Source: Verrucomicrobiaceae bacterium
Lineage (GTDB): Bacteria > Verrucomicrobiota > Verrucomicrobiia > Verrucomicrobiales > Akkermansiaceae
Length of the DNA: 64,000 nt
Reading direction: 5' to 3'
Assembly: GCA_027491155.1 (NCBI GenBank)
Contig: JAIXWR010000036.1
Location: forward strand, 1 to 64,000
Shown here: positions 25,288 through 34,809 of the stretch, one piece after another
Layout: every line of letters starts with the position of its first letter
Numbering within the stretch: position 1 is the first letter of the stretch
Notes under the pieces: generated by a model
The model's database searches: none
What the model saw: only the letters and a program-made list of their open reading frames with translations
What the model was told of the DNA's origin: nothing
Position numbers and translations under genes: made by a program

Positions 25288-26133
25288 TCATGGGTCCAAG
25301 GTGGGGACGATGCCGGCGACCGCATCGAGGAAGCAGGGAAAACGGGGTTCCCAGCCGGTGGCGCGGAGTTTCGCGTTGGAGACCTGCTTGTGGGTCCAGC
25401 CGCGCTTGCGGTCGGGATCGCGGGGGCCGGTGGGGGGGAGGGGGCGGTGGAAGGTTTGCGCGAGGCTTTGGTAGGTCTCGAGCTGGCTGAGGGGCAGCGA
25501 GTCGGAGAGGTTGAAGAGAAGCCTATTGTCGATTGTCGATTGTTGATTGCTGATTGTTGATTGAAAAAGCGCGAGATGGAGGATCGCGGCGGCGGCGTCG
25601 TCGCGGTGGATCTGGTTGAGGAAGCGGCGGCCGTCTTCCTCGATGACCGCTTCGCCGGAGAGAAACTTCTTCAGGATCACGCTGCGCCCCGGGCCGTAGA
25701 TGCCGGAGAGGCGGGTGATGATGCCGCCGCGCGAGAGGACGAGTGCCTCGGTCTCGCGAAGGATCGAGCCGGTCTCGCGATCGGGGACGGCGGGGCTTTC
25801 CTCGGTGACCACGGAGCCGTCGGTCTGGGCGTAAACGGAGGTGCTGGAGGTGTAGAGCAGCGGGACGCCGGGGAAGCGGTCGAGCAGGTGGCGGCAGCCG
25901 TCGAGATAGACGGCGCGGTAGGCGTCCGCCCCGCCGCGGCCGGAGGAGGCGCAGTGGACGATGAAGTCGGGCTCGACTTGGAGCGCGGCAACGTCGGACG
26001 CCGAGGAGAGGTCGCAGGCGAGGCTGTCGTCGTCACCGGAGCGGGAAAGCGCGGTGACTTCCCAGCCGGCGGCGAGGAAGTCGCGGGAGATCGCCTGGCC
26101 GAGGTAGCCGTGGCCGCAGAGGAGGAGGTTCAA
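25288..26133 (-). CDS. NAD(P)-dependent epimerase/dehydratase-like SDR with an internal heptamer-repeat insert
   Basis: The protein has the Rossmann start NLLLCGHGYLGQAISRDF (GHGYLG), then FIVHCASSG, PLLYTSSTSVYAQ (SxxY pattern, Ser-Tyr of extended SDRs), ITRLSGIYGPGRS and FLNQIHRDDAAAAI. Homologues of this type (YeeZ-like) are usually ~280 aa and this frame fits at 281 aa if it starts with TTG at 26133. An ATG at 26205 would place heptamer-repeat sequence (LPTINHPPSTINY) at the N-terminus, which looks non-genic. Within the C-terminal half, QSTISNQQSTIDN is encoded by a 7-bp tandem repeat inserted in frame. Substrate unknown. It converges with the AddA-like gene (22-nt gap). Confidence 0.75.
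   Translation of the reverse strand: MNLLLCGHGYLGQAISRDFLAAGWEVTALSRSGDDDSLACDLSSASDVAALQVEPDFIVHCASSGRGGADAYRAVYLDGCRHLLDRFPGVPLLYTSSTSVYAQTDGSVVTEESPAVPDRETGSILRETEALVLSRGGIITRLSGIYGPGRSVILKKFLSGEAVIEEDGRRFLNQIHRDDAAAAILHLALFQSTISNQQSTIDNRLLFNLSDSLPLSQLETYQSLAQTFHRPLPPTGPRDPDRKRGWTHKQVSNAKLRATGWEPRFPCFLDAVAGIVPTLDP
25525..25563. repeat. In-frame heptamer array (ATTGTYG-type, 5-6 units) inside the SDR gene
   Basis: On the plus strand five 7-bp units follow one another: ATTGTCG, ATTGTCG, ATTGTTG, ATTGCTG, ATTGTTG, then a partial ATTGAAA. Their AT-rich composition contrasts sharply with the GC-rich gene around them. They translate on the minus strand as SNQQSTIDN-type residues in the middle of the protein, so the open frame is kept only because 7-bp units combine with flanking bases to stay in phase. 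Confidence 0.85.
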
Positions 26134-26136
26134 GTA

Positions 26137-26227
26137 GTTGATGGTTGATGGTGGATGGTTGATGGTCGGTAAAAGATCCGCCGGAGATCGGTCTCTTACC
26201 ATCAACCATCAACCATAGACTCTCAAC
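26137..26227. repeat. Heptamer arrays in inverted orientation flanking a hairpin
   Basis: Plus-strand units GTTGATG, GTTGATG, GTGGATG, GTTGATG (26137-26164) are mirrored by CATCAAC, CATCAAC, CATAGAC, TCTCAAC (about 26200-26227). Between them GGTAAAAGA pairs imperfectly with TCTCTTACC. The ~90-bp block fills the gap upstream of the SDR gene and downstream of the next gene. It resembles the heptamer array at 25525-25563 in period but not in exact sequence. Confidence 0.8.
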
Positions 26228-26238
26228 TTTCCACCGGC

Positions 26239-27690
26239 TCAGCGCGGGATTTCGTTGAGCGTGTACCAGGCGTCCGGGTGCCAGAGCTTGCCGCCGGCCT
26301 TGGAGGTCACGCCTTTGGCCGCGAGGTGGTGGACGTGGCCCTTGACCAGGCCGTCGACGGTGAGGCGGACCTTCTTGCCATCGGGGGAAACGCTGGCGGC
26401 GGTGATTTTCGGCGTGGCGGGATCGACTTCGGGCGAGCCGTAGCCGGACTGGAGGATGTAGGTCCAGGCGGCCATCGAATAGGACTCCGGCTTGCCGGCG
26501 GTGGCGGGGTCGACGGGCTCGGTGAAGGTCAGCTCGAAGCCGTCCTTGAGGGCGGACATGGTGTGGATTTCGAAGGGTGTCTTGCCGGTCCAGCGGACGC
26601 GCTCGAAGGTGAAGGGCTTGGTGCCGCGGGAGGCCCAGCCGCGGTTGGTGCCGCCGGCGAAGAGGATGCCCGCCTCGTGGTCGAGGCGGACGGGGACGAG
26701 GCCGGCTTCGAAGCCTTCGAGGAAGTGGAAGACGGCGCCCTGGTAGAGGCCGTTGACCTTTTCGAGGGCGACGCGCTGGACCTGCGAGTGGGTTTGTTCG
26801 CCGACGTAGAGCTGGTGGGTCCAGGGGCCGAACTTGCCGTTGCCGGAATCGTAGGCGATGCCGGTGGGGGATTGTCCGACCTTGCCGTGGGGGAACACGA
26901 CGGCGGGCGGGACGAACTCGGGGAAGCGGGCGCGCTCGGTCTCGATGCGGGATTTATCGGCCGGCTGCGGCGGGGCGGGCAGGTTGGCGAGCTTGTGGTA
27001 CTTGTTGCCGGTCGGGTTGCCCTGGAACGAGCCGGGCTTGAGCCACTTGAGCGAGGACGATCCGTTCCAGAGCCCCTGGTTGTCGGTGTAGAACATGTCG
27101 CCGGCGTGATTGGCCCCGATGCCGCCGGGCGAGCGGATCCCGGAGCAGGTGGGGATCATTTCGCCCTTCGGGGTGACGCGGACGCACCAGCCGCGCCAGT
27201 CGGAGGCGGCGCCGCCGGAGCCGGTGAGGCAGAGGACGATCCAGACGTCGCCGTTCTTGTCGGGCTCCGAGCCGAAGGCGTATTCATGGTAGTCGCCGTT
27301 GATGCCCCAGCCGGAGTTGACGGTTTCGAAGAGATCGGCGCGGCCGTCGCCGTCGGAGTCCTTGAGGCGGGAGTGTTCGGGGCGCTGGGTGAGGTAGAGC
27401 CAGCCGTCTTTCCAGAACATGCCGAAGGGCTCGTGGAGGCCTTCGGCGAACTTCTGCCAGGTGACCTTGGAAAGATCGTCGCCGTAGGCTCCGGAGCAGA
27501 TCCAGAGGTCGCCGCGGCGCGAGGTGACGGCGATTTTCTTGTCGGGCATCAGGGCGATGGAGCCGAGCTCCATGATCTCGCCTTTCGGCAGCGGGATTTC
27601 TTCCCGGGTGTAGAAATCGGACTGCTGCTGGGCCTGGGCGGCGGAGAGGATCAAACCGCAGAGGAGCGAGGAAGGAAGCAGGTGACGCAT
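26239..27690 (-). CDS. Exported beta-propeller (glucose/sorbosone dehydrogenase-like) protein
   Basis: The 483-aa protein has a signal peptide (to about residue 21). The propeller body resembles membrane-bound dehydrogenase or PVC-type heme/propeller proteins: EIMELGSIALMPDKKIAVTS, RRGDLWICSGAYGDD, EPFGMFWKDGWLYLTQRPEH, DGDGRADLFETVNSGWG, SGIRSPGGIGANHAGDMFY and DNQGLWNGSS. The C-terminal ~120 residues form an Ig-like domain with TFTEPVDPATAGKPESYSM. It lies on the same strand as, and 74 nt after, a cytochrome c protein, an arrangement typical of electron-transferring pairs where the propeller oxidises a sugar or alcohol. PQQ-type binding is possible, but no cofactor signature is certain. The upstream frame beyond 27690 is antisense noise. 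Confidence 0.75.
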   Translation of the reverse strand: MRHLLPSSLLCGLILSAAQAQQQSDFYTREEIPLPKGEIMELGSIALMPDKKIAVTSRRGDLWICSGAYGDDLSKVTWQKFAEGLHEPFGMFWKDGWLYLTQRPEHSRLKDSDGDGRADLFETVNSGWGINGDYHEYAFGSEPDKNGDVWIVLCLTGSGGAASDWRGWCVRVTPKGEMIPTCSGIRSPGGIGANHAGDMFYTDNQGLWNGSSSLKWLKPGSFQGNPTGNKYHKLANLPAPPQPADKSRIETERARFPEFVPPAVVFPHGKVGQSPTGIAYDSGNGKFGPWTHQLYVGEQTHSQVQRVALEKVNGLYQGAVFHFLEGFEAGLVPVRLDHEAGILFAGGTNRGWASRGTKPFTFERVRWTGKTPFEIHTMSALKDGFELTFTEPVDPATAGKPESYSMAAWTYILQSGYGSPEVDPATPKITAASVSPDGKKVRLTVDGLVKGHVHHLAAKGVTSKAGGKLWHPDAWYTLNEIPR

Positions 27691-27764
27691 GAGAGTGGGA
27701 TTGGCTTGGAACTTGGAACTTTCTTGTCCCCCGCAGCCTCGGCGAAGGGGGATCACTTGGAACT

Positions 27765-29249
27765 TCACTTCCAGCGGTAGGTGAGGGTGGCCGGTTTGCC
27801 GGGGGAGAGCTTGAGGTAGGTCTTGCCGTCGCGGGTTTCGAAGGCGGCGTTTTCGGCCTGGAGCCGGAGTTCGTCGCCGAGTTCGTAGTCCTGATCGCCG
27901 GTCTTCTTCAGCGCGAGTTTCTCGCAGACCAGCAGTTCGACCGGGCTGCCCTGGCCGTTGACGGTGAGGGTGCGGGTCAAGGCGGGCGTGGCGCCGGAGC
28001 CGGCCGGCTTCCAGGCATCGAGCAGGAACTGTTCCCCGAGCTGGACCGAGAAGGTCGGGTTGCCGGCGGGGTCGAGCTTGTAGCCGCGGAAGCGGGCGCC
28101 TTCGGCCAGCGCGCGGGCGCCGGAGAGCTTCACCTGGCGCTCGCCGGCGGGCGGCTGGTTGCCTTGGCCGCGGTCGACCCAGTGGCGTCCGCCGTCCATG
28201 AAATCGCCGGTCCAGAGCAGCTCCGGCGCGAGGTTGTCGGCGCTGTAGGCAAGGTTGACGCCGCCCGGGAAGCCGAAGCCGATGGCGCGGGCGGTGGTGC
28301 CGGCGATGAAGTTGCGGTAGATCACGGCGCGGTCCGGGGTGGGGCGGATCATCAGCGAGGGTTTTTCGGCCGGGACCGGGCTGTCGGAAAGGTTGCGCCA
28401 GCCGGGGATGCCCGGGCCTTTCATGGCGAGGGCGATGGCTTCCTGGCCGCGGAATTCGACGTATTCGATGCGGATCGGGTGGGAGCCGGCGGAGAGCTGG
28501 ATCTGGCCTTGCTTGGCGCGGGAGCCGTTGAGGGGGCCGATGCCGCGGACTTCGGCGACCTTTTTGCCGGCGACGATGACGCGGGCGCAGTCGTCGGCGT
28601 CGAGGCGGAAGGTGAACTTTCCGGCCTTGGGCGCGGTGATCTGGCCTTCCCAGACGAGGCCGACGAGTTCCTTGCGGTCGGCGTGGGAGACGCTGATCAG
28701 GCCGTCGTGTTCTTCCTCGACATTGATCGGCTTGAGCTTGCTGAAGTCCGGCAGGTCCTGCCACTCGCCGGGGTAGATGCGGGAGATCAGGTTGGCGATC
28801 GGCGGGGCGGCGGCGGGAAGCGGGTGGAGCTTGAGGATTTCCGGGGCGGTCCAGGGTTTGTCGCGGCCGGCGGTGGCTTCGCGGGCGGCCTTGATCATGG
28901 CCGGGGTGACGGCGGGGGACGCGTTGTTCCAGGAGGCGCGGACGTAGGTGAGGATCGCGGCGAGCTGGTCATCGGCGATCGCGGCACCTTGCGGCGGCAT
29001 TTCGAGATTGTAGGTGCGGCCGGCGACTTCCACCGGGCCGTTGAGGCCGTGAAGGACGATCTTGATCGCGCGGTCGGGATCGCCCTGCACCCAGGGGCTT
29101 TCGGCGAGCGGCGGGAACTGGCCGCCGGTGGCGCCTTTTCCGTCCGCGCCGTGGCAGGCCGAGCAGTAGGTGGTGTAGAGCTGGCCGCCGTCCTGGGCCA
29201 AGCCGGCCGAGGTCAGGGCGAGAAGAATCGGCAGGGAGCGGAGCATCAT
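27765..29249 (-). CDS. Exported cytochrome c with PA14-like and C-terminal beta domains
   Basis: The 494-aa protein has a signal peptide (to about residue 18), then a class I cytochrome c domain: TYCSACHGADGKGATG with C29, C32, H33, and the distal methionine likely M84 in NLEMPPQGAAI. A middle region (KAGKFTFRLDADDCARVIVA, LSAGSHPIRIEYVEFRGQEA) looks like a PA14 carbohydrate-binding fold. The rest is beta-rich and unassigned. Cytochrome c-PA14 fusions are common in Verrucomicrobia and Planctomycetes near dehydrogenases acting on polysaccharide products. It is immediately upstream of the propeller gene and probably accepts electrons from it. Two adjacent Met codons offer starts at 29249 and 29246. 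Confidence 0.8.
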   Translation of the reverse strand: MMLRSLPILLALTSAGLAQDGGQLYTTYCSACHGADGKGATGGQFPPLAESPWVQGDPDRAIKIVLHGLNGPVEVAGRTYNLEMPPQGAAIADDQLAAILTYVRASWNNASPAVTPAMIKAAREATAGRDKPWTAPEILKLHPLPAAAPPIANLISRIYPGEWQDLPDFSKLKPINVEEEHDGLISVSHADRKELVGLVWEGQITAPKAGKFTFRLDADDCARVIVAGKKVAEVRGIGPLNGSRAKQGQIQLSAGSHPIRIEYVEFRGQEAIALAMKGPGIPGWRNLSDSPVPAEKPSLMIRPTPDRAVIYRNFIAGTTARAIGFGFPGGVNLAYSADNLAPELLWTGDFMDGGRHWVDRGQGNQPPAGERQVKLSGARALAEGARFRGYKLDPAGNPTFSVQLGEQFLLDAWKPAGSGATPALTRTLTVNGQGSPVELLVCEKLALKKTGDQDYELGDELRLQAENAAFETRDGKTYLKLSPGKPATLTYRWK

Positions 29250-29361
29250 GGGCGGGTGTTTTAACTGGGAGCGCGAGGCGACTGAAGCGCGAAGCCGGAT
29301 TAAGACGCAGACGGATGGCGCGGCCTATCCGGGATTGCCGTGAAATGACAGAGTCGCGGAC

Positions 29362-30642
29362 TCAGCGGGAGTTCTCGCGGCTTTCGTAGTGGCGGCGCAG
29401 TCCGTCGGCCGCGGCGTCGGCATATTCGCGGAAGATCGAGGGGCGGAGCTTGCCGGCGACCTCGCGTTCGCCGTCGTAATCGCCGGCCTGGATGCGGGCT
29501 TGGTCCTCGGCCGAATTCATGACGTAGGGCTCGAAGTAGATCACCGGGCACTGGTAGAGCCGGTTGGCGAGGAGGTTGCGGGCTGCCAGGTAAGGGGTGC
29601 CGGCGACGCCGCGGTGGTTCTTTGCAAGAGGATCGTAGCGGTAGGGTGGCATCGGGTTGCGCTCCACGAAGGCGGCCGCGACATGGGCGGAGAGCTGCTT
29701 TTCCTCCTCGTGCACGCCTTGCAGCAGCTTGGAAAGGAGGTCGTGCCGCTGGTCGGCGAGGGCGATCTCGTCGTCGGTGTAGCCGCCGTTGAGGATCATG
29801 TGGAAATGGTTGGCGGGAACGAGGGTCGGCGCCTTCGGGTCGCCCCAGGCGTCGGCATTGAAATGCAGGCAGAGAACGAGGTCGGGCCGGATCGATTCGT
29901 TCACCAACCGGGCCCGGGCGCGGATTTCGGCAGTGCGGTAGAACAGGCGCTCGGCCAGCCTGGCGATGTCGCCGCCGTTGCTGCTGTCCGCCGCCTCCTC
30001 GCGGAGGGACTCCGGGCGCATCGAGGTGACGGGTTCGGTGTCGTCGCGCACCAGGGTGACGATGGCGCCGAGCGCTTCGAGCCGCGGCTTGATGAGGCGG
30101 GCGACTTGCAGTGTCATGTCGCCTTCCTGGACCGGTTGGTGGCCCGGAATCTGGAACCAGCGCTCTTCCATCGTGGCCCAGCGGCCGCCGATGTGGCCGG
30201 GGTCGATGGCGACTTTCAAGCCCTCGAGCGGGCGGTCCGGCGGTGCGGGAGGAAGCTCGGCGGCCGGTCGCCAGAAGCGTGGCGGCGTTTGCTCCAGCCC
30301 GTCCGGGGCGAAACGGAGCCGGAAGTCGGCCTGCGGCTCCGGGGAAGTGCGGATCCGGACTTCCTTTTCGTCGACATGGAACCATTCGCGCCAGGCGGGC
30401 GAGGTCGTGAAGACTTCATCCATCTGCCGCAGGAATTCCGCGCGGGTGACCGTCGACTGGAAGCGGTTGAGGCTCGACCAGTCCGGCGGGCTGCCGAGGT
30501 CGGACAGGGGGCCGGTTTCCCGGGCCGTTGCCGGCGGAGACGGGCTGGTGGCCGGCTCCCGAGCCGGCCGGAATTGCCAGATCAGGAAGACGCAAAGCGC
30601 CAGCAGGAGGCTGAGCCAAAGGGGCAGGGAGCGGCGGGTCAT
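29362..30642 (-). CDS. N-acetylmuramoyl-L-alanine amidase-like protein (Amidase_3)
   Basis: From the ATG at 30642 the 426-aa product has an N-terminal membrane anchor or signal (LPLWLSLLLALCVFLIWQF), then a Pro/Ser-rich linker and an Amidase_3 catalytic domain. VAIDPGHIGG supplies the first zinc histidine, ATMEERWF a candidate zinc glutamate, and LVLCLHFNAD the third ligand. These enzymes cut the amide bond between muramic acid and the stem peptide during cell separation or wall recycling. A long insertion (about HFHMILNGGYTDDEIA onwards) is unlike AmiA/B/C, so regulation by EnvC-type activators is uncertain. The in-frame extension to 31287 overlaps ymdB on the opposite strand and is rejected. 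The gene is divergent from the ymdB-like gene, 99 nt apart. Confidence 0.85.
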   Translation of the reverse strand: MTRRSLPLWLSLLLALCVFLIWQFRPAREPATSPSPPATARETGPLSDLGSPPDWSSLNRFQSTVTRAEFLRQMDEVFTTSPAWREWFHVDEKEVRIRTSPEPQADFRLRFAPDGLEQTPPRFWRPAAELPPAPPDRPLEGLKVAIDPGHIGGRWATMEERWFQIPGHQPVQEGDMTLQVARLIKPRLEALGAIVTLVRDDTEPVTSMRPESLREEAADSSNGGDIARLAERLFYRTAEIRARARLVNESIRPDLVLCLHFNADAWGDPKAPTLVPANHFHMILNGGYTDDEIALADQRHDLLSKLLQGVHEEEKQLSAHVAAAFVERNPMPPYRYDPLAKNHRGVAGTPYLAARNLLANRLYQCPVIYFEPYVMNSAEDQARIQAGDYDGEREVAGKLRPSIFREYADAAADGLRRHYESRENSR

Positions 30643-30741
30643 CGGTGGCGGGGCGGGGGATTTGACTTGGCGGGCCGCTTGCCGGGGGGGTAAGGCTCCC
30701 GCGCCGGGACGCTGCCGTTCCGGCCGGCTTTTACCGCTTTC

Positions 30742-31587
30742 ATGGAGCCTATCCGCATACTTTTTCTCGGGGATATCGTCGGCGAGCCCGGCCGCAAGGC
30801 GGTGATCGAGCATCTGCCCGCACTGCGCAAGGAACTGCAGCTCGATTTCATCGTCGTCAACGGCGAGAACGCCGCAGGAGGCCGGGGAATCACCCCGCGC
30901 ATCGCGATCGACCTGCTCCGCGCCGGTGCCGCGGTGATCACGACCGGCGACCACGTCTGGGACCAGCCCGAAATCATCGATTATTTCCCGACCGAGCCGC
31001 GCCTGCTGCGCCCGATCAACTATCCCGCGGGGACTCCGGGCGGCGGTTCGGTGGTGCTCGAAACGCCGAAGGGCAAGGTGGCGGTGATCCAGGCGCAGGG
31101 CCGTTCGTTCATGCAGCCGCCGCTGGAGAATCCCTTCCTGGCCGTGGAGGAGGAAGCCCGCCGGCTGAGGGCCGACGGCGTGCAGGTGATCTTCGTCGAC
31201 TTCCACGCGGAAACCACCAGCGAGAAGATCGCGCTGGGCTGGGCCCTGGACGGGATGGTCTCGGTCGTGGCCGGCACCCACACCCACGTCCAGACCGCCG
31301 ACGAACGCGTGCTGCCGGGCGGGACCGGGTGCCTCACCGATGCGGGGATGTGCGGGCCCGAGGACTCCGTGCTCGGCCGCGCCACCGAGTCGGTCGTCTG
31401 GCGGTTCCGCACGGGAATGCCGACGCGCTTTCCGATCGCCGCCGGTCCGGTCCGGATGTGCGGCCTCGTGGCCGAGATCGACCCCGCAAGCGGCCGCTGC
31501 CTGTCGATTGTCCGCTTCAACCGGCTGTTGACTTCCCGCGAGGCTCCGGAAACTCCGGCGGAGGGGGATTCGGATCGCTGTAAATAA
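30742..31587 (+). CDS. ymdB: YmdB-family metallophosphoesterase (2',3'-cyclic nucleotide phosphodiesterase-like)
   Basis: The 281-aa protein shows ILFLGDIVGEPGR, VVNGENAAGGRGIT, ITTGDHVWD, FVDFHAETTSEK and VAGTHTHVQTAD, the dimetal-site motifs of the TIGR00282/YmdB family. Bacillus YmdB hydrolyses cyclic nucleotides and affects biofilm and motility gene expression, while the role in Verrucomicrobia is unstudied to my knowledge. Length (260-285 aa) matches. It starts ATGGAGCCTATCCGC with no strong Shine-Dalgarno and ends in an AT-rich hairpin. It stands as a single gene between an oppositely oriented amidase gene and the tRNA-tuf cluster. Confidence 0.9.
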   Translation: MEPIRILFLGDIVGEPGRKAVIEHLPALRKELQLDFIVVNGENAAGGRGITPRIAIDLLRAGAAVITTGDHVWDQPEIIDYFPTEPRLLRPINYPAGTPGGGSVVLETPKGKVAVIQAQGRSFMQPPLENPFLAVEEEARRLRADGVQVIFVDFHAETTSEKIALGWALDGMVSVVAGTHTHVQTADERVLPGGTGCLTDAGMCGPEDSVLGRATESVVWRFRTGMPTRFPIAAGPVRMCGLVAEIDPASGRCLSIVRFNRLLTSREAPETPAEGDSDRCK

Positions 31588-31605
31588 TTGAAATCCAATT
31601 ATTTT
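31582..31605 (+). terminator. AT-rich hairpin overlapping the ymdB stop codon
   Basis: AAATAATTG (31582-31590) pairs perfectly over 9 bp with CAATTATTT (31596-31604) around loop AAATC, and a further T follows. It begins three bases before the stop codon. The stem is all A-T except one pair, unusual in such a GC-rich genome; it may end the ymdB transcript or help open a promoter. Confidence 0.5.
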
Positions 31606-31639
31606 CAGGGTGCTCCCGATAAATCTTCTTCCAACTGAT

Positions 31640-31672
31640 ATTTTTTTTGACAGTCTGAACGGCTTTGTTCAG
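31640..31672 (+). promoter_or_regulatory. Candidate promoter region for tRNA-Thr/tuf
   Basis: An exact TTGACA (31647-31652) follows an eight-base T run. It is followed by CTGAAC-GGCTTT-GTTCAG (31655-31672), a perfect 6-bp inverted repeat. No convincing TATAAT-like -10 box stands at the expected distance, so this is a candidate only. Confidence 0.3.
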
Positions 31673-31786
31673 CTTGCGCCCCGCTTTTCCCGGAACCGGC
31701 CAGGAAATTCGCGGGGGTTGTTCGTCACACGAAGCCCCTCCGGATTTCCCGGTGACCTCCGGGCGAAGCCTCAAAAACGCCGTCAG

Positions 31787-31861
<75 letters not shown>

Positions 31862-31907
31862 GCGGCAACATGACCGGACAGCAGCCACAGCGAAAATCAC
31901 CACCACC

Positions 31908-33092
<1,185 letters not shown>

Positions 33093-33147
33093 TCCTCCGA
33101 CCGAGCCTCAGTCTGTCGCCCCGCGACATCCGGCTGGGACGATTTCC

Positions 33148-33178
33148 GGGGCACTTCGGCTACTTGCCGGGGTGCCCC
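33148..33178. terminator. Weak hairpin after tuf
   Basis: GGGGCAC (33148-33154) pairs with GTGCCCC (33172-33178) over 7 bp with a 17-nt loop. No U-tract follows. It may partly separate the tuf and tRNA-Trp/secE transcripts. Confidence 0.4.
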
Positions 33179-33210
33179 GCCATCGCCTCAACCGGTCACA
33201 AGATTCCAAA

Positions 33211-33286
33211 ACGGAAGTAGCTCAATTGGTAGAGTAGCGGTCTCCAAAACCGTTGGTTGTGGGTTCGAGTCCCACCTTCCGTGCCA
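33211..33286 (+). tRNA. tRNA-Trp (CCA)
   Basis: ACGGAAG (33211-33217) pairs with CTTCCGT (33276-33282). The anticodon loop CTCCAAA carries CCA. The T arm reads GTGGGTTCGAGTCCCAC and CCA is encoded (33284-33286). It sits 27 nt before secE, as in many bacteria. Confidence 0.95.
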
Positions 33287-33313
33287 TTTTTCCAGTCCAG
33301 CCGAACCCCAAGC

Positions 33314-33637
33314 ATGAATTTCCTCGAGTTCTTCAAGATCAGCAACAGCTGGACCGTCACGGGAATCGTCTTCGGCATCCTGGCCATCGCCGGCATCGTC
33401 GCGATCCGCAACGGTGCCCTGGTCTCCCGCTTCGTCGGCGAGGTCAAGGGCGAGCTCCGCAAGGCCAACTGGCCCTGGGAGTCCGATCCGAAAATCAAGG
33501 GCTTCAAGAAATACAAGGAGCTCGTCGATTCCACCATCGTGGTCCTGATCGCCACCATCCTCCTCGCCGGCTTCGTATCGATGTGGGACTTCGTCTGCAT
33601 CTACGTCCTCAATTTCGTCACGTCCTTCGGGAACTGA
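33314..33637 (+). CDS. secE: Preprotein translocase subunit SecE
   Basis: The 107-aa protein has an extra N-terminal hydrophobic segment (about 12-30, VTGIVFGILAIAGIVAI), then VSRFVGEVKGELRKANWP, the conserved amphipathic SecE cytoplasmic helix, and a C-terminal membrane helix (STIVVLIATILLAGF). It clamps SecY in the general secretion channel. Longer frames starting at 33257 or 33253 overlap the tRNA gene and are rejected. Position between tRNA-Trp and nusG is the standard order. Confidence 0.93.
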   Translation: MNFLEFFKISNSWTVTGIVFGILAIAGIVAIRNGALVSRFVGEVKGELRKANWPWESDPKIKGFKKYKELVDSTIVVLIATILLAGFVSMWDFVCIYVLNFVTSFGN

Positions 33638-33678
33638 AGCCCGCCGCCGCTCCGGCACCCCCCTTTTCCATCCCTGTC

Positions 33679-34245
33679 ATGCCCGCCCCGTCTCCAGAGA
33701 ACCAGTGGTACGTCGTCCATGTCCTTTCCGGACAGGAAGGCCGCGTCAAGGAGCGCATCCTCCGCCAGCGCGAGGCCGAGGAGATGGGAGATTACATCTA
33801 CGAGGTGCTCGTCCCCACCGAAATGGTGTCCGAGATCCGCCGCGGCAAGAAGACTTCCACCAAGCGGAAGTTCTTCCCGGGCTACATCATCGTGAACATG
33901 AATCTCCTCACTCCCGACAACCAGCTCGTCGAGAAGACCTGGTATTTCATCAAGGAGATGGAGGGGGTCATCGGATTCGCCGGCACGAAGGACCGTCCGA
34001 TCCCGATGCGCCAAAGCGAAGTGGAAGGCATGCTTTCCCAGATCAAGGAACGCGAGGAAAGCGTGCGTCCCGCCATCACTTTCGAAGTCGGCGACACCGT
34101 GAAGGTGGCCGACGGACCGTTCCAAAGCCAGAACGGCATCGTCGAGGAGATCGACCCCGAGCGCGGCAAGCTCCGCGTCGCGGTCACCATCTTCGGCCGC
34201 TCCACACCCGTGGAACTTGAATACTGGCAGGTCGAACGCGCCTGA
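33679..34245 (+). CDS. nusG: Transcription elongation/antitermination factor NusG
   Basis: The 188-aa protein has the NGN domain (QWYVVHVLSGQEGRVKERI, KKTSTKRKFFPGYIIVNM, GVIGFAGTKDRPIPM) and the C-terminal KOW domain (FEVGDTVKVADGPFQSQNGI, GRSTPVELEYWQVER). It binds the RNA polymerase clamp and links it to Rho and ribosomal S10. The start at 33679 is the first ATG with NusG-like sequence; the 33253 frame reads back into secE in another frame and is an artefact. It lies between secE and rplK in the typical order. Confidence 0.95.
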   Translation: MPAPSPENQWYVVHVLSGQEGRVKERILRQREAEEMGDYIYEVLVPTEMVSEIRRGKKTSTKRKFFPGYIIVNMNLLTPDNQLVEKTWYFIKEMEGVIGFAGTKDRPIPMRQSEVEGMLSQIKEREESVRPAITFEVGDTVKVADGPFQSQNGIVEEIDPERGKLRVAVTIFGRSTPVELEYWQVERA

Positions 34246-34292
34246 TCCCGTCCCGCTCTCAAACACCCCGTCACCGCTAGCACTCCAACACC

Positions 34293-34721
34293 ATGGCCAA
34301 GGAAGTCGTCAAAGTCATCAAGCTCCAGATCCCCGCAGGGGCCGCCAACCCGTCCCCGCCCGTCGGTCCCGCCCTCGGTCAGGCCGGTGTGAACATCATG
34401 GGCTTCTGCAAGGAGTTCAACGCCTCCACCCAGAGCCAGGCCGGCGACATCCTCCCGGTCGTGATCTCCGTCTACAAGGACAAGAGCTTCACCTTCATCA
34501 CCAAGAAGCCCCCCGCGGGCAACCTGCTCAAGAAGGCGGCCGGCCTCGCTTCCGGCTCGAAGGAAGCCAACAAGGTCAAGGTCGGCAAGATCTCCAAGGA
34601 GAAGCTGATGGAAGTCGTCGCCATCAAGATGCCCGACCTCAACACCAAGGACCCGGAAGCCGCCGCCCGCATCCTGGCCGGCACCGCCCGCCAGATGGGC
34701 CTCGAGATCGAGGGTATGTGA
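34293..34721 (+). CDS. rplK: 50S ribosomal protein L11
   Basis: The 142-aa protein matches L11 throughout: [40 protein letters not shown] and the C-terminal RNA-binding helix bundle ending [21 protein letters not shown]11 binds the GTPase-associated centre of 23S rRNA and is the target of thiostrepton-like antibiotics and of RelA activation. The two prolines of the N-terminal linker used by thiostrepton are present (PSPPV). Gene order is nusG-rplK-rplA. Confidence 0.97.
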   Translation: MAKEVVKVIKLQIPAGAANPSPPVGPALGQAGVNIMGFCKEFNASTQSQAGDILPVVISVYKDKSFTFITKKPPAGNLLKKAAGLASGSKEANKVKVGKISKEKLMEVVAIKMPDLNTKDPEAAARILAGTARQMGLEIEGM

Positions 34722-34809
34722 TTTTCCATCCCCGCCTCCGGGCCGGGGATCCGAAACCGCAGGAGGGTCCGTCATCCGGACGGGCCCGCCAGCACTGCAA
34801 ACGAACAAC

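Noticed and set aside
27691-28764. Upstream extension of the propeller frame through the cytochrome c gene
   Set aside because: It reads the cytochrome gene in the wrong frame (same strand) and is Arg/Pro-rich; the signal peptide starts at 27690.
31640-31786. A riboswitch or T-box in front of tRNA-Thr/tuf
   Set aside because: No T-box motif or known aptamer core can be seen; only short hairpins and a promoter-like -35.
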